In this document: in pieces, positions 25,780 to 34,411 of the stretch | Layout: the number at the start of each line of letters is the position of its first letter | How positions within the stretch are numbered: position 1 is the first letter of the stretch | Assembly: GCF_900129725.1 (NCBI RefSeq) | Contig: NZ_FQWQ01000006.1 | Coordinates: 434,001-498,000 of the forward strand | Reading direction: 5' to 3' | Length of the DNA stretch: 64,000 nucleotides | Source: Chryseolinea serpens | GTDB lineage: Bacteria; Bacteroidota; Bacteroidia; Cytophagales; Cyclobacteriaceae | The notes under the pieces: model-generated | The model's database searches: none | Told to the model about the DNA's origin: nothing | The model's input: the letters and a program-made list of their open reading frames with translations, nothing else | Translations under genes and position numbers: made by a program

Positions 25780-27078
25780 ATGACCCAACCTTCGACCACT
25801 AAGCAAAAGATTTTTTCCTCCTATGAGGTATTCATCATTGCCGTTTTAACCTTTCTTCAGTTTACGATCATTTTGGACTTCATGGTGTTGTCTCCGTTAG
25901 GAGCCATACTCATGCCCAAACTGCACATCACGACCGCCCAGTTCGGCATGGTCGTGTCGGGCTATGCCATCAGCGCCGGGCTTTCCGGATTGCTGGCAGC
26001 GGGTTTTGCCGATAAGTTCGACCGGAAGAAAATGCTCTTGTTCTTTTATGCCGGCTTTATTGCGGGCACAGCGTTCTGCGCGCTTGCCCAGGACTATTAC
26101 GCACTTTTATTGGCGCGCATCTTTACCGGAATTTTCGGTGGGGTGATCGGCTCCATCTCGTTTGCCATCATCACCGACTTGTTCAAACTGGAAGTTCGCG
26201 GCCGCGTGATGGGCTTTGTGCAAATGGCCTTTGCCGGCAGCCAGGTGTTGGGCATTCCGATTGGATTTTACCTGGCCAATAAGTGGGACTGGCATTTGCC
26301 TTTCGTGCTCATCGTTGTGGTGAGTCTCATCGTGGGGGTGCTGATTGTGATGTACATGAGGCCGGTGGATAGCCACCTTCACAACAAGATCCAGAGAAAC
26401 GCATTGAAGCACCTTTTTCAAACCGTGACGCGGTCGGAATACGCGAAAGCCTTTGCGGCAACCACGTTGCTGGCCACGGGAGGTTTCATGCTCATGCCTT
26501 TCGGTAGCGCGTTCAGCATCAACAACCTGGGACTGAGCGCGGATGTGTTGCCTGCGCTTTATTTGGTTACAGGAATTTTTTCTATGGGCACAGGACCTTT
26601 CATCGGAAAACTTACCGACTCCATTGGCAAATACAAGGTTTTTGTACTGGGATCCGTGCTCACCTCGGTGTTGGTGGCCTACTACTGTAATTTGGGTGTC
26701 ACACCGTTTTGGCTGGTCACATTGATCAGCGTGTTGATGTTCGCCGGGGTATCGTCGCGCATGATTGCCTCTTCGGCATTGATCTCGGCCGTGCCCGATC
26801 CCCAAGACCGCGGCGCTTTTATGAGCGTTAACTCGTCGGTGCAACAAATCTCCGGGGGCATCGCCACGTTTGTGGCGGGTCTGATCGTGGTGCAGAGCCC
26901 CGATGGCAAACTAGAACGTTACGGAGCGTTGGGATGGGTCGTTATCGGTGCCACGGCACTGACCGTGTTCCTGATGTATTTCTTAAATCAATACGTGATG
27001 CAGAAAGCGGCTTCGGCTCCTCCTAAACCCACGGTGGTGGAAGCGACGCCACAGGAAGTTGCGCCTTCGATCGAGTAG
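25780..27078 (+). CDS. MFS transporter, likely drug or metabolite efflux
   Basis: A 432-residue major-facilitator protein with 12 predicted helices. It has FTIILDFMVLSPLGAIL in the first helix, the A-motif-like GFADKFDRKKMLLFFYAGF between helices 2 and 3, and GFVQMAFAGSQVLGIPIGFYLANKWDWHLPF. A short charged tail closes it. The features fit a DHA1-type exporter. With the TetR regulator and operator 2 upstream it is most likely an inducible efflux pump. It is close to UbiA and the PKS but faces UbiA. Confidence 0.91.
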   Translation: MTQPSTTKQKIFSSYEVFIIAVLTFLQFTIILDFMVLSPLGAILMPKLHITTAQFGMVVSGYAISAGLSGLLAAGFADKFDRKKMLLFFYAGFIAGTAFCALAQDYYALLLARIFTGIFGGVIGSISFAIITDLFKLEVRGRVMGFVQMAFAGSQVLGIPIGFYLANKWDWHLPFVLIVVVSLIVGVLIVMYMRPVDSHLHNKIQRNALKHLFQTVTRSEYAKAFAATTLLATGGFMLMPFGSAFSINNLGLSADVLPALYLVTGIFSMGTGPFIGKLTDSIGKYKVFVLGSVLTSVLVAYYCNLGVTPFWLVTLISVLMFAGVSSRMIASSALISAVPDPQDRGAFMSVNSSVQQISGGIATFVAGLIVVQSPDGKLERYGALGWVVIGATALTVFLMYFLNQYVMQKAASAPPKPTVVEATPQEVAPSIE

Positions 27079-27105
27079 AAAAATAATTTTCCCTTTCAAT
27101 AAAGC

Positions 27106-27139
27106 AAGCCGGCGACAAACCATCGCCGGCTTATTTTTT
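27106..27139. terminator. Bidirectional terminator between MFS and UbiA genes
   Basis: Ten-base arms AAGCCGGCGA and TCGCCGGCTT, perfectly complementary, with a 7-base loop and then ATTTTTTA on the plus strand. On the minus strand an A/T-rich run follows as well. It serves the two convergent genes. Confidence 0.85.
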
Positions 27140-28022
27140 ATATGAATTTCATCGCGGAAAACGTGAGGTAAAGAAAAAAAGCGTTGAGACAGGTGGCCGA
27201 AATAAAATTGAGCCACATTGTGTGTTGGTAGTCAGCTTTTGTTTCATCACGGTAGGCCTGGGCGAACCAGTATAGAAAATAGAGTACCACCGGCGACAAG
27301 GCGATCAAAAATGCGATGGCCTGGCGGCTTGAGAAATACGCGTTAAAGTAGACCACAAAGGCCAGCGTGACCATCCCAAAAACAGCACCTACAAAATAGA
27401 ACGTACCGCGGATCCCCAGCAAGAGGCTTAGCGTTTTGTCGCCACGGCGTCCGTCTTCGTCGTGTTGATAGATTTGTGTCATGGGATAGTTACCCCAAAG
27501 CATCAGGGTAGACAAGGCTGCGGGGATGAGTACGGGCCACTGCCAGGCTGTTTCGAGCGAAAATTTGTTGATGCCCACGTAGCACATGATGAAGGTGAAG
27601 AATCCCTGGAAGATCCCCGCCACCAACCAGCCCCCAATGGGATATTTTTTGAGCCGGACCGCCGGGTGGCTATAGGCTTTCGAGACCAGGCCATAGATAA
27701 GGAGCATGATGGCAAACGTGAAATTGATCATCAACCATCCCAAACCAATGGCCAGCGCGTCGAAAAACAAGGCAAGCGAATAGAGTCCTTTGTTTACGGG
27801 CGGCGGATTTTTCAGACCGCCGATGCTTTTTTCATCTTTGTCGAAATAGCTGTTGTAACCATTACTGGCAGGGTATAGCAGGAGGTGTACAATAATGAAT
27901 GTCCAGAACACCGGCTCGTACATACTGTTATTAGGAGATATCGCAAGGGTAAAAAGGAACACGGGCATCAAAAAATAAGAAAACGGAATGCGCATGTGTA
28001 ACCACGACGACAAAGAAAGCAT
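27138..28022 (-). CDS. UbiA family prenyltransferase
   Basis: About 294 residues from the ATG at 28022. An integral membrane protein with about nine helices. The two acidic motifs that bind Mg-prenyl diphosphate are visible: SNGYNSYFDKDEKS (residues of about 53-66) and QHDEDGRRGDKT (about 186-197). UbiA proteins attach an isoprenoid chain to an aromatic acceptor. It is divergent from a type III PKS by 73 bases, so the acceptor might be the polyketide ring. The first motif is less like the standard NDxxDxxxD (N-S-x-x-D-x-D). No ubiquinone gene is next to it. Confidence 0.88.
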   Translation of the reverse strand: MLSLSSWLHMRIPFSYFLMPVFLFTLAISPNNSMYEPVFWTFIIVHLLLYPASNGYNSYFDKDEKSIGGLKNPPPVNKGLYSLALFFDALAIGLGWLMINFTFAIMLLIYGLVSKAYSHPAVRLKKYPIGGWLVAGIFQGFFTFIMCYVGINKFSLETAWQWPVLIPAALSTLMLWGNYPMTQIYQHDEDGRRGDKTLSLLLGIRGTFYFVGAVFGMVTLAFVVYFNAYFSSRQAIAFLIALSPVVLYFLYWFAQAYRDETKADYQHTMWLNFISATCLNAFFLYLTFSAMKFI

Positions 28023-28095
28023 AGGCAAAAAATTAATTTCCGAAGCTAAGAACAGCCTGACTTAAATTATAGTTTTTTGGAATATATTGAAACGC

Positions 28096-29199
28096 ATGAG
28101 CCACATCAGCGCCATTGGAACGGCCAACCCATCGCATCGCTTTAGCCAGTCACAGATCGCCGACTTCATGACACGAGCCATGCAGTTGTCGTATGAGGAC
28201 GGCCGGAAGTTGCGGGCGATCTTCAATGCCAGTGGCATTTCTCACCGGCACTCGGTGCTGGAAGATTATGGGCGTTCCGGGGAGTTCACATTCTATTCGA
28301 ACGCGGCCGACTTCGAGCCGTTTCCCTCCACGTCCAAACGCCTGCGTTTTTTCAAGGAGAATGCTTTGAACCTTAGCTACGCCGCCGTGCAGAACATGTT
28401 GGGGCAGCGTCCCGGATTTGATTTGAAAAGCATTACGCACCTGGTTGTGGTGTGTTGCACCGGCATGTATGCACCGGGTCTTGACGTGGACCTGGTGAAG
28501 ACGTTGAGCCTGTCAACAAACGTGCAACGCACGGGAGTGAACTTCATGGGGTGCTATGCCGCCTTCAACGCTTTGAAAGTGGCAGATGCGTTTTGCAAGG
28601 CCGATGTGAAAGCCAAAGTGCTGGTGGTGTGCACCGAACTCTGCAGCCTGCATTTTCAGAAAGTGGCCACAGAGGATAATCTTTTAGCCAATGCGCTTTT
28701 TGCCGATGGTTCGGCGGCTGTGTTGGTGGAAGGCGAGACGACAGCGACCCCGCGTTTGCGACTCGAGAGTTTTTGTAACGAACTTGCCATCGAGGGAGAG
28801 GGCGACATGGCATGGGCTATCGGTGACCTGGGTTTTGAGATGAAGCTGTCGACCTATGTGCCGGATATAATAAAGAGTGGCATCGCCCGTCTCACGGCTA
28901 CGTTGCTGAAAAACATCGGGTCCGATATTTCGGCGATCCGTTTTTTTGCCATTCACCCCGGGGGCAGAAAAATACTGGAGAGCATAGAGGATGCGTTGGG
29001 CATTGACAAAGAGAAGAATGCGCCGGCCTACAGGGTGTTGAAGAACTATGGCAACATGTCGTCGCCCACGGTACTTTTTGTGTTAAAGGATATCTTCGAC
29101 GGGCTGACCCCGGAGCACAACGACCAACCCATCCTGAGCTTTGCTTTTGGTCCCGGGCTGACGTTGGAGAGCATGGTGTTGAGAATAGAAACCGAATAA
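28096..29199 (+). CDS. Type III polyketide synthase (chalcone synthase-like)
   Basis: About 367 residues from the ATG at 28096 (a TTG nine bases earlier is possible). The catalytic triad is seen: Cys in VNFMGCYAAFNALKVA (Cys153), His in FAIHPGGRKILESIEDAL (His287), and Asn in NYGNMSSPTVLFVLKDI (Asn320). FGPGLTLE is the conserved C-terminal loop. Type III PKSs condense malonyl-CoA with a starter acyl-CoA and cyclise. Next comes a methyltransferase seven bases downstream, so they form one operon. Members in Bacteroidota usually make alkylresorcinol- or phloroglucinol-like aromatics; the starter here is unknown. Confidence 0.92.
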   Translation: MSHISAIGTANPSHRFSQSQIADFMTRAMQLSYEDGRKLRAIFNASGISHRHSVLEDYGRSGEFTFYSNAADFEPFPSTSKRLRFFKENALNLSYAAVQNMLGQRPGFDLKSITHLVVVCCTGMYAPGLDVDLVKTLSLSTNVQRTGVNFMGCYAAFNALKVADAFCKADVKAKVLVVCTELCSLHFQKVATEDNLLANALFADGSAAVLVEGETTATPRLRLESFCNELAIEGEGDMAWAIGDLGFEMKLSTYVPDIIKSGIARLTATLLKNIGSDISAIRFFAIHPGGRKILESIEDALGIDKEKNAPAYRVLKNYGNMSSPTVLFVLKDIFDGLTPEHNDQPILSFAFGPGLTLESMVLRIETE

Positions 29200-29206
29200 A
29201 GATCCT

Positions 29207-29917
29207 ATGCCCGATTTCTCTACCCGCTGCACCGACGCCGAGATCATGGACGACCTGGACTATGCGGGTGGATTGATGGACAAGACGCTGCGCGAGCTGG
29301 AGATCATCAACAAATGGCTTGGTGGAAATGCGGTGACGTTCTCGGCCTTGTCGCAGTTGTTGAAGGAAAAAGATCACGACGCGACCGTTCGCATTGCCGA
29401 CCTGGGTTGTGGCCGGGGAGATATGCTGGCGCTGGTGGATGGATGGGCTTCGAAGCGCGGCATCAAAACAGCGCTCACGGGCATCGATGCCAATCCTTAC
29501 ATTATTCGCGCGGCTGAACATCAACTAAAGAACTACCCCCACATCCGGCTCCTGGCGCAAAATATTTTCTCGCCGGCTTTTCGTGAGCAAAAATTTGACG
29601 TCGTGATCGGCACGCTGTTCTATCATCACTTCACCCAAGACCAGCTTACGGCTTTTTTTGCGCAGTTGAAGAACCAGTGCACCAAAGGCTTTATTATAAA
29701 TGATATTCATCGCCACCCGCTGGCCTACTACTCTATTAAATGGTTGACACAGGCATTTTCGCGTTCGTCGATGGTGCAGTATGATGCGCCGCTGTCGGTT
29801 TTAAGGGCCTTTAAAAAGGAGGAGTTGTTGCAGTGCCTGGAGAACGCGGGAATAAAAAAGTATTCCATACGCTGGAAATGGGCATTTCGATGGCAGGTGG
29901 TGGTTTGGACGATCTGA
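29207..29917 (+). CDS. SAM-dependent methyltransferase of the type III PKS operon
   Basis: A 236-residue class I methyltransferase. Motif I is VRIADLGCGRGDMLALV (residues 61-77), with TALTGIDANPYII as motif II and IGTLFYHHFTQDQL as a motif IV region. Coupled to the PKS gene by a seven-base gap. Such enzymes in PKS clusters O- or C-methylate the aromatic product; which of these is not shown. Ends RWQVVVWTI. No second methyltransferase is near. Confidence 0.88.
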   Translation: MPDFSTRCTDAEIMDDLDYAGGLMDKTLRELEIINKWLGGNAVTFSALSQLLKEKDHDATVRIADLGCGRGDMLALVDGWASKRGIKTALTGIDANPYIIRAAEHQLKNYPHIRLLAQNIFSPAFREQKFDVVIGTLFYHHFTQDQLTAFFAQLKNQCTKGFIINDIHRHPLAYYSIKWLTQAFSRSSMVQYDAPLSVLRAFKKEELLQCLENAGIKKYSIRWKWAFRWQVVVWTI

Positions 29918-30014
29918 GACGCCGCACCGTGAGATGCTGTGGCAATTTCCATTCATGTATTCTCACCCCGACAATTGGCACAATTTTCGTAGTTTTACCG
30001 CTGTGTTAAACCGA

Positions 30015-30578
30015 ATGAGCTTTATGCGGTCATTTTGTTCCCTTCTGATATTATTTTTGCTGGCATCGTGCGCTTCGAGCCCGTTTGGCAAGAAGGTGAA
30101 CGAGCCTTTTCAAGGTAATGCCTATGAATCGAACAACCGGTTTTTCAGGGGCACCGGCAAGGGCACCAGTTCGCAAGACAACATTGCGCGCGCCAAGGCC
30201 GATCTGGAAGCCAAGGCCCAGGTGGCCGGGCAGGTGAACACCACCGTGAAGCAAGTGGCCGACCAATATCTGGGGCAAACGGAAAATGAAAAGGCCGCCG
30301 ATGTGGCCGACAAATTCCAAAGCCTGGTTCGCCAGGTGATGAATACCAGTATCAGCGACCTGCGCAAGACCGGAGAAAAGAAATATTTTAATAAGAAGGA
30401 GAACGAATACACGGTGTTTATTGCCTACGAAATTAAGAAGAACGCCATGTTCCGGTTCTTGAAAAAGCAGGCCAAAACCGACCAGACCATCGATGAAAGA
30501 CAACGCGACGTGATCGAAAAGATCATCGACGAAGAAATAAAGAAAGCCGATGCCGAGGATGCGGCCGGCGACAACTGA
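30015..30578 (+). CDS. LPP20-like lipoprotein
   Basis: About 187 residues from the ATG at 30015. The signal ends LASC, so the mature N-terminal Cys would be lipidated. The main segment GTGKGTSSQDNIARAKADLEAKAQVAGQVN resembles the LPP20 family fold (a helical Ala/Lys-rich protein with Gly turns), and the second half is charged and helical (DEEIKKADAEDAAGDN). A probable periplasmic or outer-membrane surface lipoprotein. The family is known in Helicobacter as LPP20, but the role here is unclear. Confidence 0.7.
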   Translation: MSFMRSFCSLLILFLLASCASSPFGKKVNEPFQGNAYESNNRFFRGTGKGTSSQDNIARAKADLEAKAQVAGQVNTTVKQVADQYLGQTENEKAADVADKFQSLVRQVMNTSISDLRKTGEKKYFNKKENEYTVFIAYEIKKNAMFRFLKKQAKTDQTIDERQRDVIEKIIDEEIKKADAEDAAGDN

Positions 30579-30606
30579 TACAAAAGATCGTTTTACAGGT
30601 AGAATC

Positions 30607-30642
30607 AGACCTGTTGGGCTTCGCGCCTGGCAGGTCTTTTTC
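30607..30642 (+). terminator. Probable terminator after the LPP20-like gene
   Basis: Arms AGACCTG and CAGGTCT enclose a stem-like GGGCTTCGCGCC, and the T-run TTTTT follows. A hairpin with a TTCG turn before a T-run is a good terminator shape. Confidence 0.6.
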
Positions 30643-30699
30643 ATTTGCAACCTGCGGCCCGGGGAATGCGTCTAATGGGATATAGACCACCCCTTAACC

Positions 30700-31560
30700 A
30701 TGAAAAATCTGATCCTCACACTATTTGCCGTGACCTTTGCCTCGAATCTTTTTGCAGGCGAGGGCGATTTCCATCTCGATAAAGAATATAAAATCGACAA
30801 GGCCGGGTTGTTGGAGCTGCAGACCTCCGACGCTAAAGTGTTCATCACCGGGTCAACCCGTGGAACAGCTCACGTGAAGATCGACCGCACCATCACCGCC
30901 AAGGGATGGACCTGGGGGTCGGACGATTTTAAAGTGGAGGTGAAAGAAGAGAATGGCAACCTGATTGTGCAGGAAAGACAGAAGGGAGACCATGTGGCGG
31001 CCATTGGCTACTACATGGAAGTTTACCGGATCGAAATTGAAATACCCGAAGGCGTGAGTCTGAAAGTGCGGGGCGACGACGGAGATTACTACATCAAGAA
31101 CGTGAACGGCGCCATCTCCCTGCGCATGGACGATGCCGACGCAGAGCTTGCCGGTTGCAAGGGCGACCGCTTTGAGTTTAGGCTGGACGATGGCGACATT
31201 CACATGGACCAGGGTCGTGGCTCACTCGAAATCGACGGCGACGATGCCGATGTTGAAATCTACAAAGCCAATTTTACTTCTATCCGCGCCGATGTGGACG
31301 ACGGCGATCTGATCATTGAGACCTCGCTGGCCAACAACGGCGACTACAACATCGCCTCACAAGACGGCCTCATTTCTCTGAACATCACCGGCGGCGGCGG
31401 GCAATTTGAGATCCGTCACGACGACGGCCGGGTCATTACGGAAGGCGCCTTTAAAACCCTGGAAGATGGTGAACACGAAACCCGCCTGGCGCTGGCCAAC
31501 GGAACGGCTAAAGTAAATCTGAAAGCGGACGACGCTCGTGTGAAACTGAGAGCACAATAA
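30700..31560 (+). CDS. Secreted beta-strand protein, DUF4097-like
   Basis: A 286-residue protein with a signal peptide (KNLILTLFAVTFASNLFAG). The remainder is a right-handed beta-helix-like series with repeated acidic motifs D-D-G/D-D-A (GDDGDYYIKN, RMDDADAELAG, RLDDGDIHMDQ, DGDDADVEIYK, DVDDGDLIIE, RHDDGRVITEG). These resemble DUF4097/DUF2807 adhesin-like proteins found in Bacteroidota. The regular D-D-G spacing of about 20 residues suggests each turn places two acidic residues on one edge, perhaps for Ca2+. The function is not known. Confidence 0.78.
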   Translation: MKNLILTLFAVTFASNLFAGEGDFHLDKEYKIDKAGLLELQTSDAKVFITGSTRGTAHVKIDRTITAKGWTWGSDDFKVEVKEENGNLIVQERQKGDHVAAIGYYMEVYRIEIEIPEGVSLKVRGDDGDYYIKNVNGAISLRMDDADAELAGCKGDRFEFRLDDGDIHMDQGRGSLEIDGDDADVEIYKANFTSIRADVDDGDLIIETSLANNGDYNIASQDGLISLNITGGGGQFEIRHDDGRVITEGAFKTLEDGEHETRLALANGTAKVNLKADDARVKLRAQ

Positions 31561-31580
31561 TTTTCCGCAAGCAAGCCTTT

Positions 31581-32345
31581 CTACACATCGCATAGTTGCA
31601 CCGCCGCACGCAGCGAGGTGAGCGGGTCTTTGACGGGAATGAATTCCTGTGCAACAAATCCTTTATAGCCAGTGGCCACGATGGCCTCCATGATGGCCGG
31701 GTAATACAACTCCTGGGTCGTGTCGATCTCGTGCCGGCCGGGAACGCCGCCCGTGTGGTAGTGGGCGATGTACTTTTTGTTTTGGCGAATGGTGGCAATC
31801 ACATCGCCTTCCATGATCTGCATGTGGTAGATGTCGTAGAGCAGTTTGAAATTTTCCGAACCCAATTTTTCGCAGAGGGCGACACCCCAGGCGGTGTGGT
31901 CGCATTGATAATCTTTGTGGTCCACCCGGCTGTTGAGGAGTTCCATGCAAACCGTGATGTTGTGGCGGGCGGCCACGTTCAGGATGGGCTCCAGTCCACG
32001 GGCGCAGTTTTCCAGGCCCTGTGCGTCGCTGAGGCCGTTCCGGTTGCCGGAGAAACAGATCACGTTTTGGAGACCGGCCTCGGCGGCTTTGGGGATATTG
32101 AGGGAATAGTCTTTGAGCAGTTGGGCATGGAGCGACAGGTCGTTGAAGCCGGTTTCTAAACGGAGGGATGTGGCGTTGGCCATGGCGCAGGTGAGGCCAT
32201 GTTTTGCCACCAGGGGCCATTGGTCTGGGTTGAGCAGTTCAACGGAGGTGATGCCCATCTCTTTAGCGGCTATGATGAGGTCTTCCAGGGGCATGGTGTA
32301 GCACCAGGGACAAACGGAATGACGGATATTGCCTTTTAAAGCCAT
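31581..32345 (-). CDS. Hydroxypyruvate isomerase-like TIM-barrel protein
   Basis: About 254 residues from the ATG at 32345; the open frame extends 30 codons more without family match. An AP-endonuclease-2-type barrel: HSVCPWCYTMPLEDLIIAA, VICFSGNRNGLSDAQGLEN, CMELLNSRVDHKDYQCD, LLYDIYHMQIMEGD, IAHYHTGGVPGRHEIDTTQ and YKGFVAQEFIPVKDP. Those motifs match Hyi, which interconverts hydroxypyruvate and tartronate semialdehyde. No glyoxylate genes sit nearby. Convergent with the DUF4097-like gene. Confidence 0.86.
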   Translation of the reverse strand: MALKGNIRHSVCPWCYTMPLEDLIIAAKEMGITSVELLNPDQWPLVAKHGLTCAMANATSLRLETGFNDLSLHAQLLKDYSLNIPKAAEAGLQNVICFSGNRNGLSDAQGLENCARGLEPILNVAARHNITVCMELLNSRVDHKDYQCDHTAWGVALCEKLGSENFKLLYDIYHMQIMEGDVIATIRQNKKYIAHYHTGGVPGRHEIDTTQELYYPAIMEAIVATGYKGFVAQEFIPVKDPLTSLRAAVQLCDV

Positions 32346-32517
32346 AGTGTTTTTCGGATTCAGGTTAGACGGGAGCGTATAGGCCGCGTGTTTAATCTCT
32401 TCAAAAATAATGAATCTGCCCCTGGCTTTGATCATCAGCCTTTGGGGCCCGAAAAAAGTAATGAAACAATAAAGATTTGGGGCGGGGAAAACGAGGTCAA
32501 AATCGAAATAATGGTAA

Positions 32518-32525
32518 TAAATTTG
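32518..32525 (+). promoter_or_regulatory. -7 promoter element of corA
   Basis: TAAATTTG, perfect match, 18 bases before the ATG at 32543. The leader would be about 13 bases. Confidence 0.6.
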
Positions 32526-32542
32526 CGGCGGAGGGTTTTATT

Positions 32543-33496
32543 ATGATCCGCGTCTACACCATCAGCCAAGGGAAAATCAACCAATACAAAAATCCCTCTT
32601 TTAAAGAGATCGACTCCCTGGAAAACATGGTCTGGATCGACCTTCAGTCGCCGACGCGCGAAGAGAAGGAGTTCATCGAAAAGAACTATCACATCGAATT
32701 TTTTACCTCGCAGGAATTGCAGGAGATCGAAAGCAGTTCGCGCTTCCTGGAAACCGACGAGACCGTGGAAATGAACCTGGGCTTCCTCAGCAACGAGGCC
32801 GAGCTCACGGTGCAGAGCGTGACTTTTATTTTGAAAGAGAACCTGTTGTTCACCTATCGCCAGGGCGACCTGAAAATATTTGCCGAAACGGTGCGCCGCC
32901 TGAAATCGGCCAGTTCGTCGGAGAAAAAGGAACATGGCCTCAATGTTTTCCTCACCGTTTTGGAAACCCGCATCGACGGCGATGCCGACTTGATTGAAGG
33001 GATCAATCGCAAGCTGAATGGTATCAGTAAGGAGCTCATCTCCCAGCAATCGCTGAAGCAGGACCTGCTGTTGGGGATCGCGCAGTTGCAGGAGAACGTG
33101 ATGTTGTTGCACGAGACCATAACGGAGAAACAACGCGTGGTGAGTTCGCTGGTGCGCATACCCGAATTTAACCGGATCGAAAGCGAACGGCTCAAGATCA
33201 TCCTGAAAGACATTGCCTCGCTGCTGCAACACTCGCAGTTCAGCTCCGAGCGCCTGGAATATTTGCAGAACACTTTCCTGGGTTTGGTGAACATCGAACA
33301 GAACCAGGTGATCAAAATCTTTACCGTGGTGACGGTGGTGTTTATGCCACCCACTTTGATCGCCAGCATTTACGGTATGAACTTCACCTTTATGCCGGAA
33401 CTGAAGTGGATGGCGGGTTATCCGTTTGCCATTGCGCTGATGATCTTTTCGTCGCTGATCTTTTTATGGTATTTCAAGCGAAAGCGTTGGCTATAA
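32543..33496 (+). CDS. corA: CorA family Mg2+/Co2+ channel
   Basis: About 317 residues from the ATG at 32543. The N-terminal cytoplasmic domain is long and helical; the C-terminus has two helices with the GMN signature in IYGMNFTFMPELKWMAGYPFA, which forms the channel mouth. The second helix ends LWYFKRKRWL, basic, inside the cell. GMN followed by a short outside loop and then a Pro-Glu pair is standard for this family. It works as a pentamer. The gene is followed by a TPR-like gene but is otherwise alone. Confidence 0.93.
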   Translation: MIRVYTISQGKINQYKNPSFKEIDSLENMVWIDLQSPTREEKEFIEKNYHIEFFTSQELQEIESSSRFLETDETVEMNLGFLSNEAELTVQSVTFILKENLLFTYRQGDLKIFAETVRRLKSASSSEKKEHGLNVFLTVLETRIDGDADLIEGINRKLNGISKELISQQSLKQDLLLGIAQLQENVMLLHETITEKQRVVSSLVRIPEFNRIESERLKIILKDIASLLQHSQFSSERLEYLQNTFLGLVNIEQNQVIKIFTVVTVVFMPPTLIASIYGMNFTFMPELKWMAGYPFAIALMIFSSLIFLWYFKRKRWL

Positions 33497-33537
33497 TTTT
33501 TGTCTTCTGAATCTTCATCTTTTAACGTCCGGGCACG

Positions 33538-34407
33538 ATGAGCAAGAATCGCGAAAAAGTAATGCTTGACCTTCAGCGGCTGCTGGCGTCTCAAAATTTT
33601 CAGTCGAAGGAGGAAGCGGAAAAATTTATGGATTCGCTAAAAGGCAGGCCCCTCGGCGAAGCCCCATCCACAACGCCGGAGGGACGCGCTAAAGACCTGG
33701 TTTATGAAGCGCGTGAAATACGCTCGCCTTTGGAAGCGGATAAGAAGATCTTCTCCGCGCTGAAGCTAGATCCGGAATGTGTAGAAGCGTTTGAGTACAT
33801 GGCCGGATTTGCCGCCAGTCCGTTGCAAAGCCTTATTTTCTTCCGGAATGGAATGAACGCTGGCCGGCGCAAGCTGGGGGAAAAGTTCTTTGAAGAAAAC
33901 AAGGGCCGCTTTTGGGGATTGCAGGAGACCCGGCCCTTTATGCGTTGCCTGTTCGGCTATGCGATGACGCTCTATGAACTGGATGAGAAACAAGCCGCCT
34001 TGAATCTATTCAAGGAGTTGCTGGCGCTCAATCCGAACGACAACCAGGGTGCCCGCGACTACGCCATGCTTTACAGTCTTGACCTTTCGCAGCCCGATGT
34101 GTTTGATGAAATTCAGAGGGCTTATCCCGACGATCGAAGCACCTTCACCCTATTCAATACATCCCTGTACACCTTTAAAAAAGAGGGTGACACGTCTGCA
34201 GCCAGGGAAATGCTACAACAAGCCCGATCGCAAAACGGCCATGTCATGGCGTTGCTGATGTCTGATAAAACATTGACGCCGGGAGCCAGCGAATATATTA
34301 AAGGAGAAAAAAGTGAGGCGGTATATTATGCCACGATGGCCCGTGGCGTTTGGCACAACACGCCGGGAGCGCGGGCTTGGTTAAATGATGTGTACCGGAA
34401 GAAATGA
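33538..34407 (+). CDS. TPR-like protein (ST7-like helical repeats)
   Basis: A 289-residue, mostly helical soluble protein. The segment SLEKRALELDP-like ALKLDPECVEAFEYMAGFA and LYELDEKQAALNLFKELLALNPNDNQGARDYAML has tetratricopeptide-like A/G/L spacing. In the opening third, a helix RVLLDLQRLLASQNFQSKEEAEKF is variable. Such proteins act as scaffolds; no partner is evident. It follows corA by 41 bases on the same strand, so co-transcription is possible. No enzyme motif is seen. Confidence 0.7.
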   Translation: MSKNREKVMLDLQRLLASQNFQSKEEAEKFMDSLKGRPLGEAPSTTPEGRAKDLVYEAREIRSPLEADKKIFSALKLDPECVEAFEYMAGFAASPLQSLIFFRNGMNAGRRKLGEKFFEENKGRFWGLQETRPFMRCLFGYAMTLYELDEKQAALNLFKELLALNPNDNQGARDYAMLYSLDLSQPDVFDEIQRAYPDDRSTFTLFNTSLYTFKKEGDTSAAREMLQQARSQNGHVMALLMSDKTLTPGASEYIKGEKSEAVYYATMARGVWHNTPGARAWLNDVYRKK

Positions 34408-34411
34408 TCGC

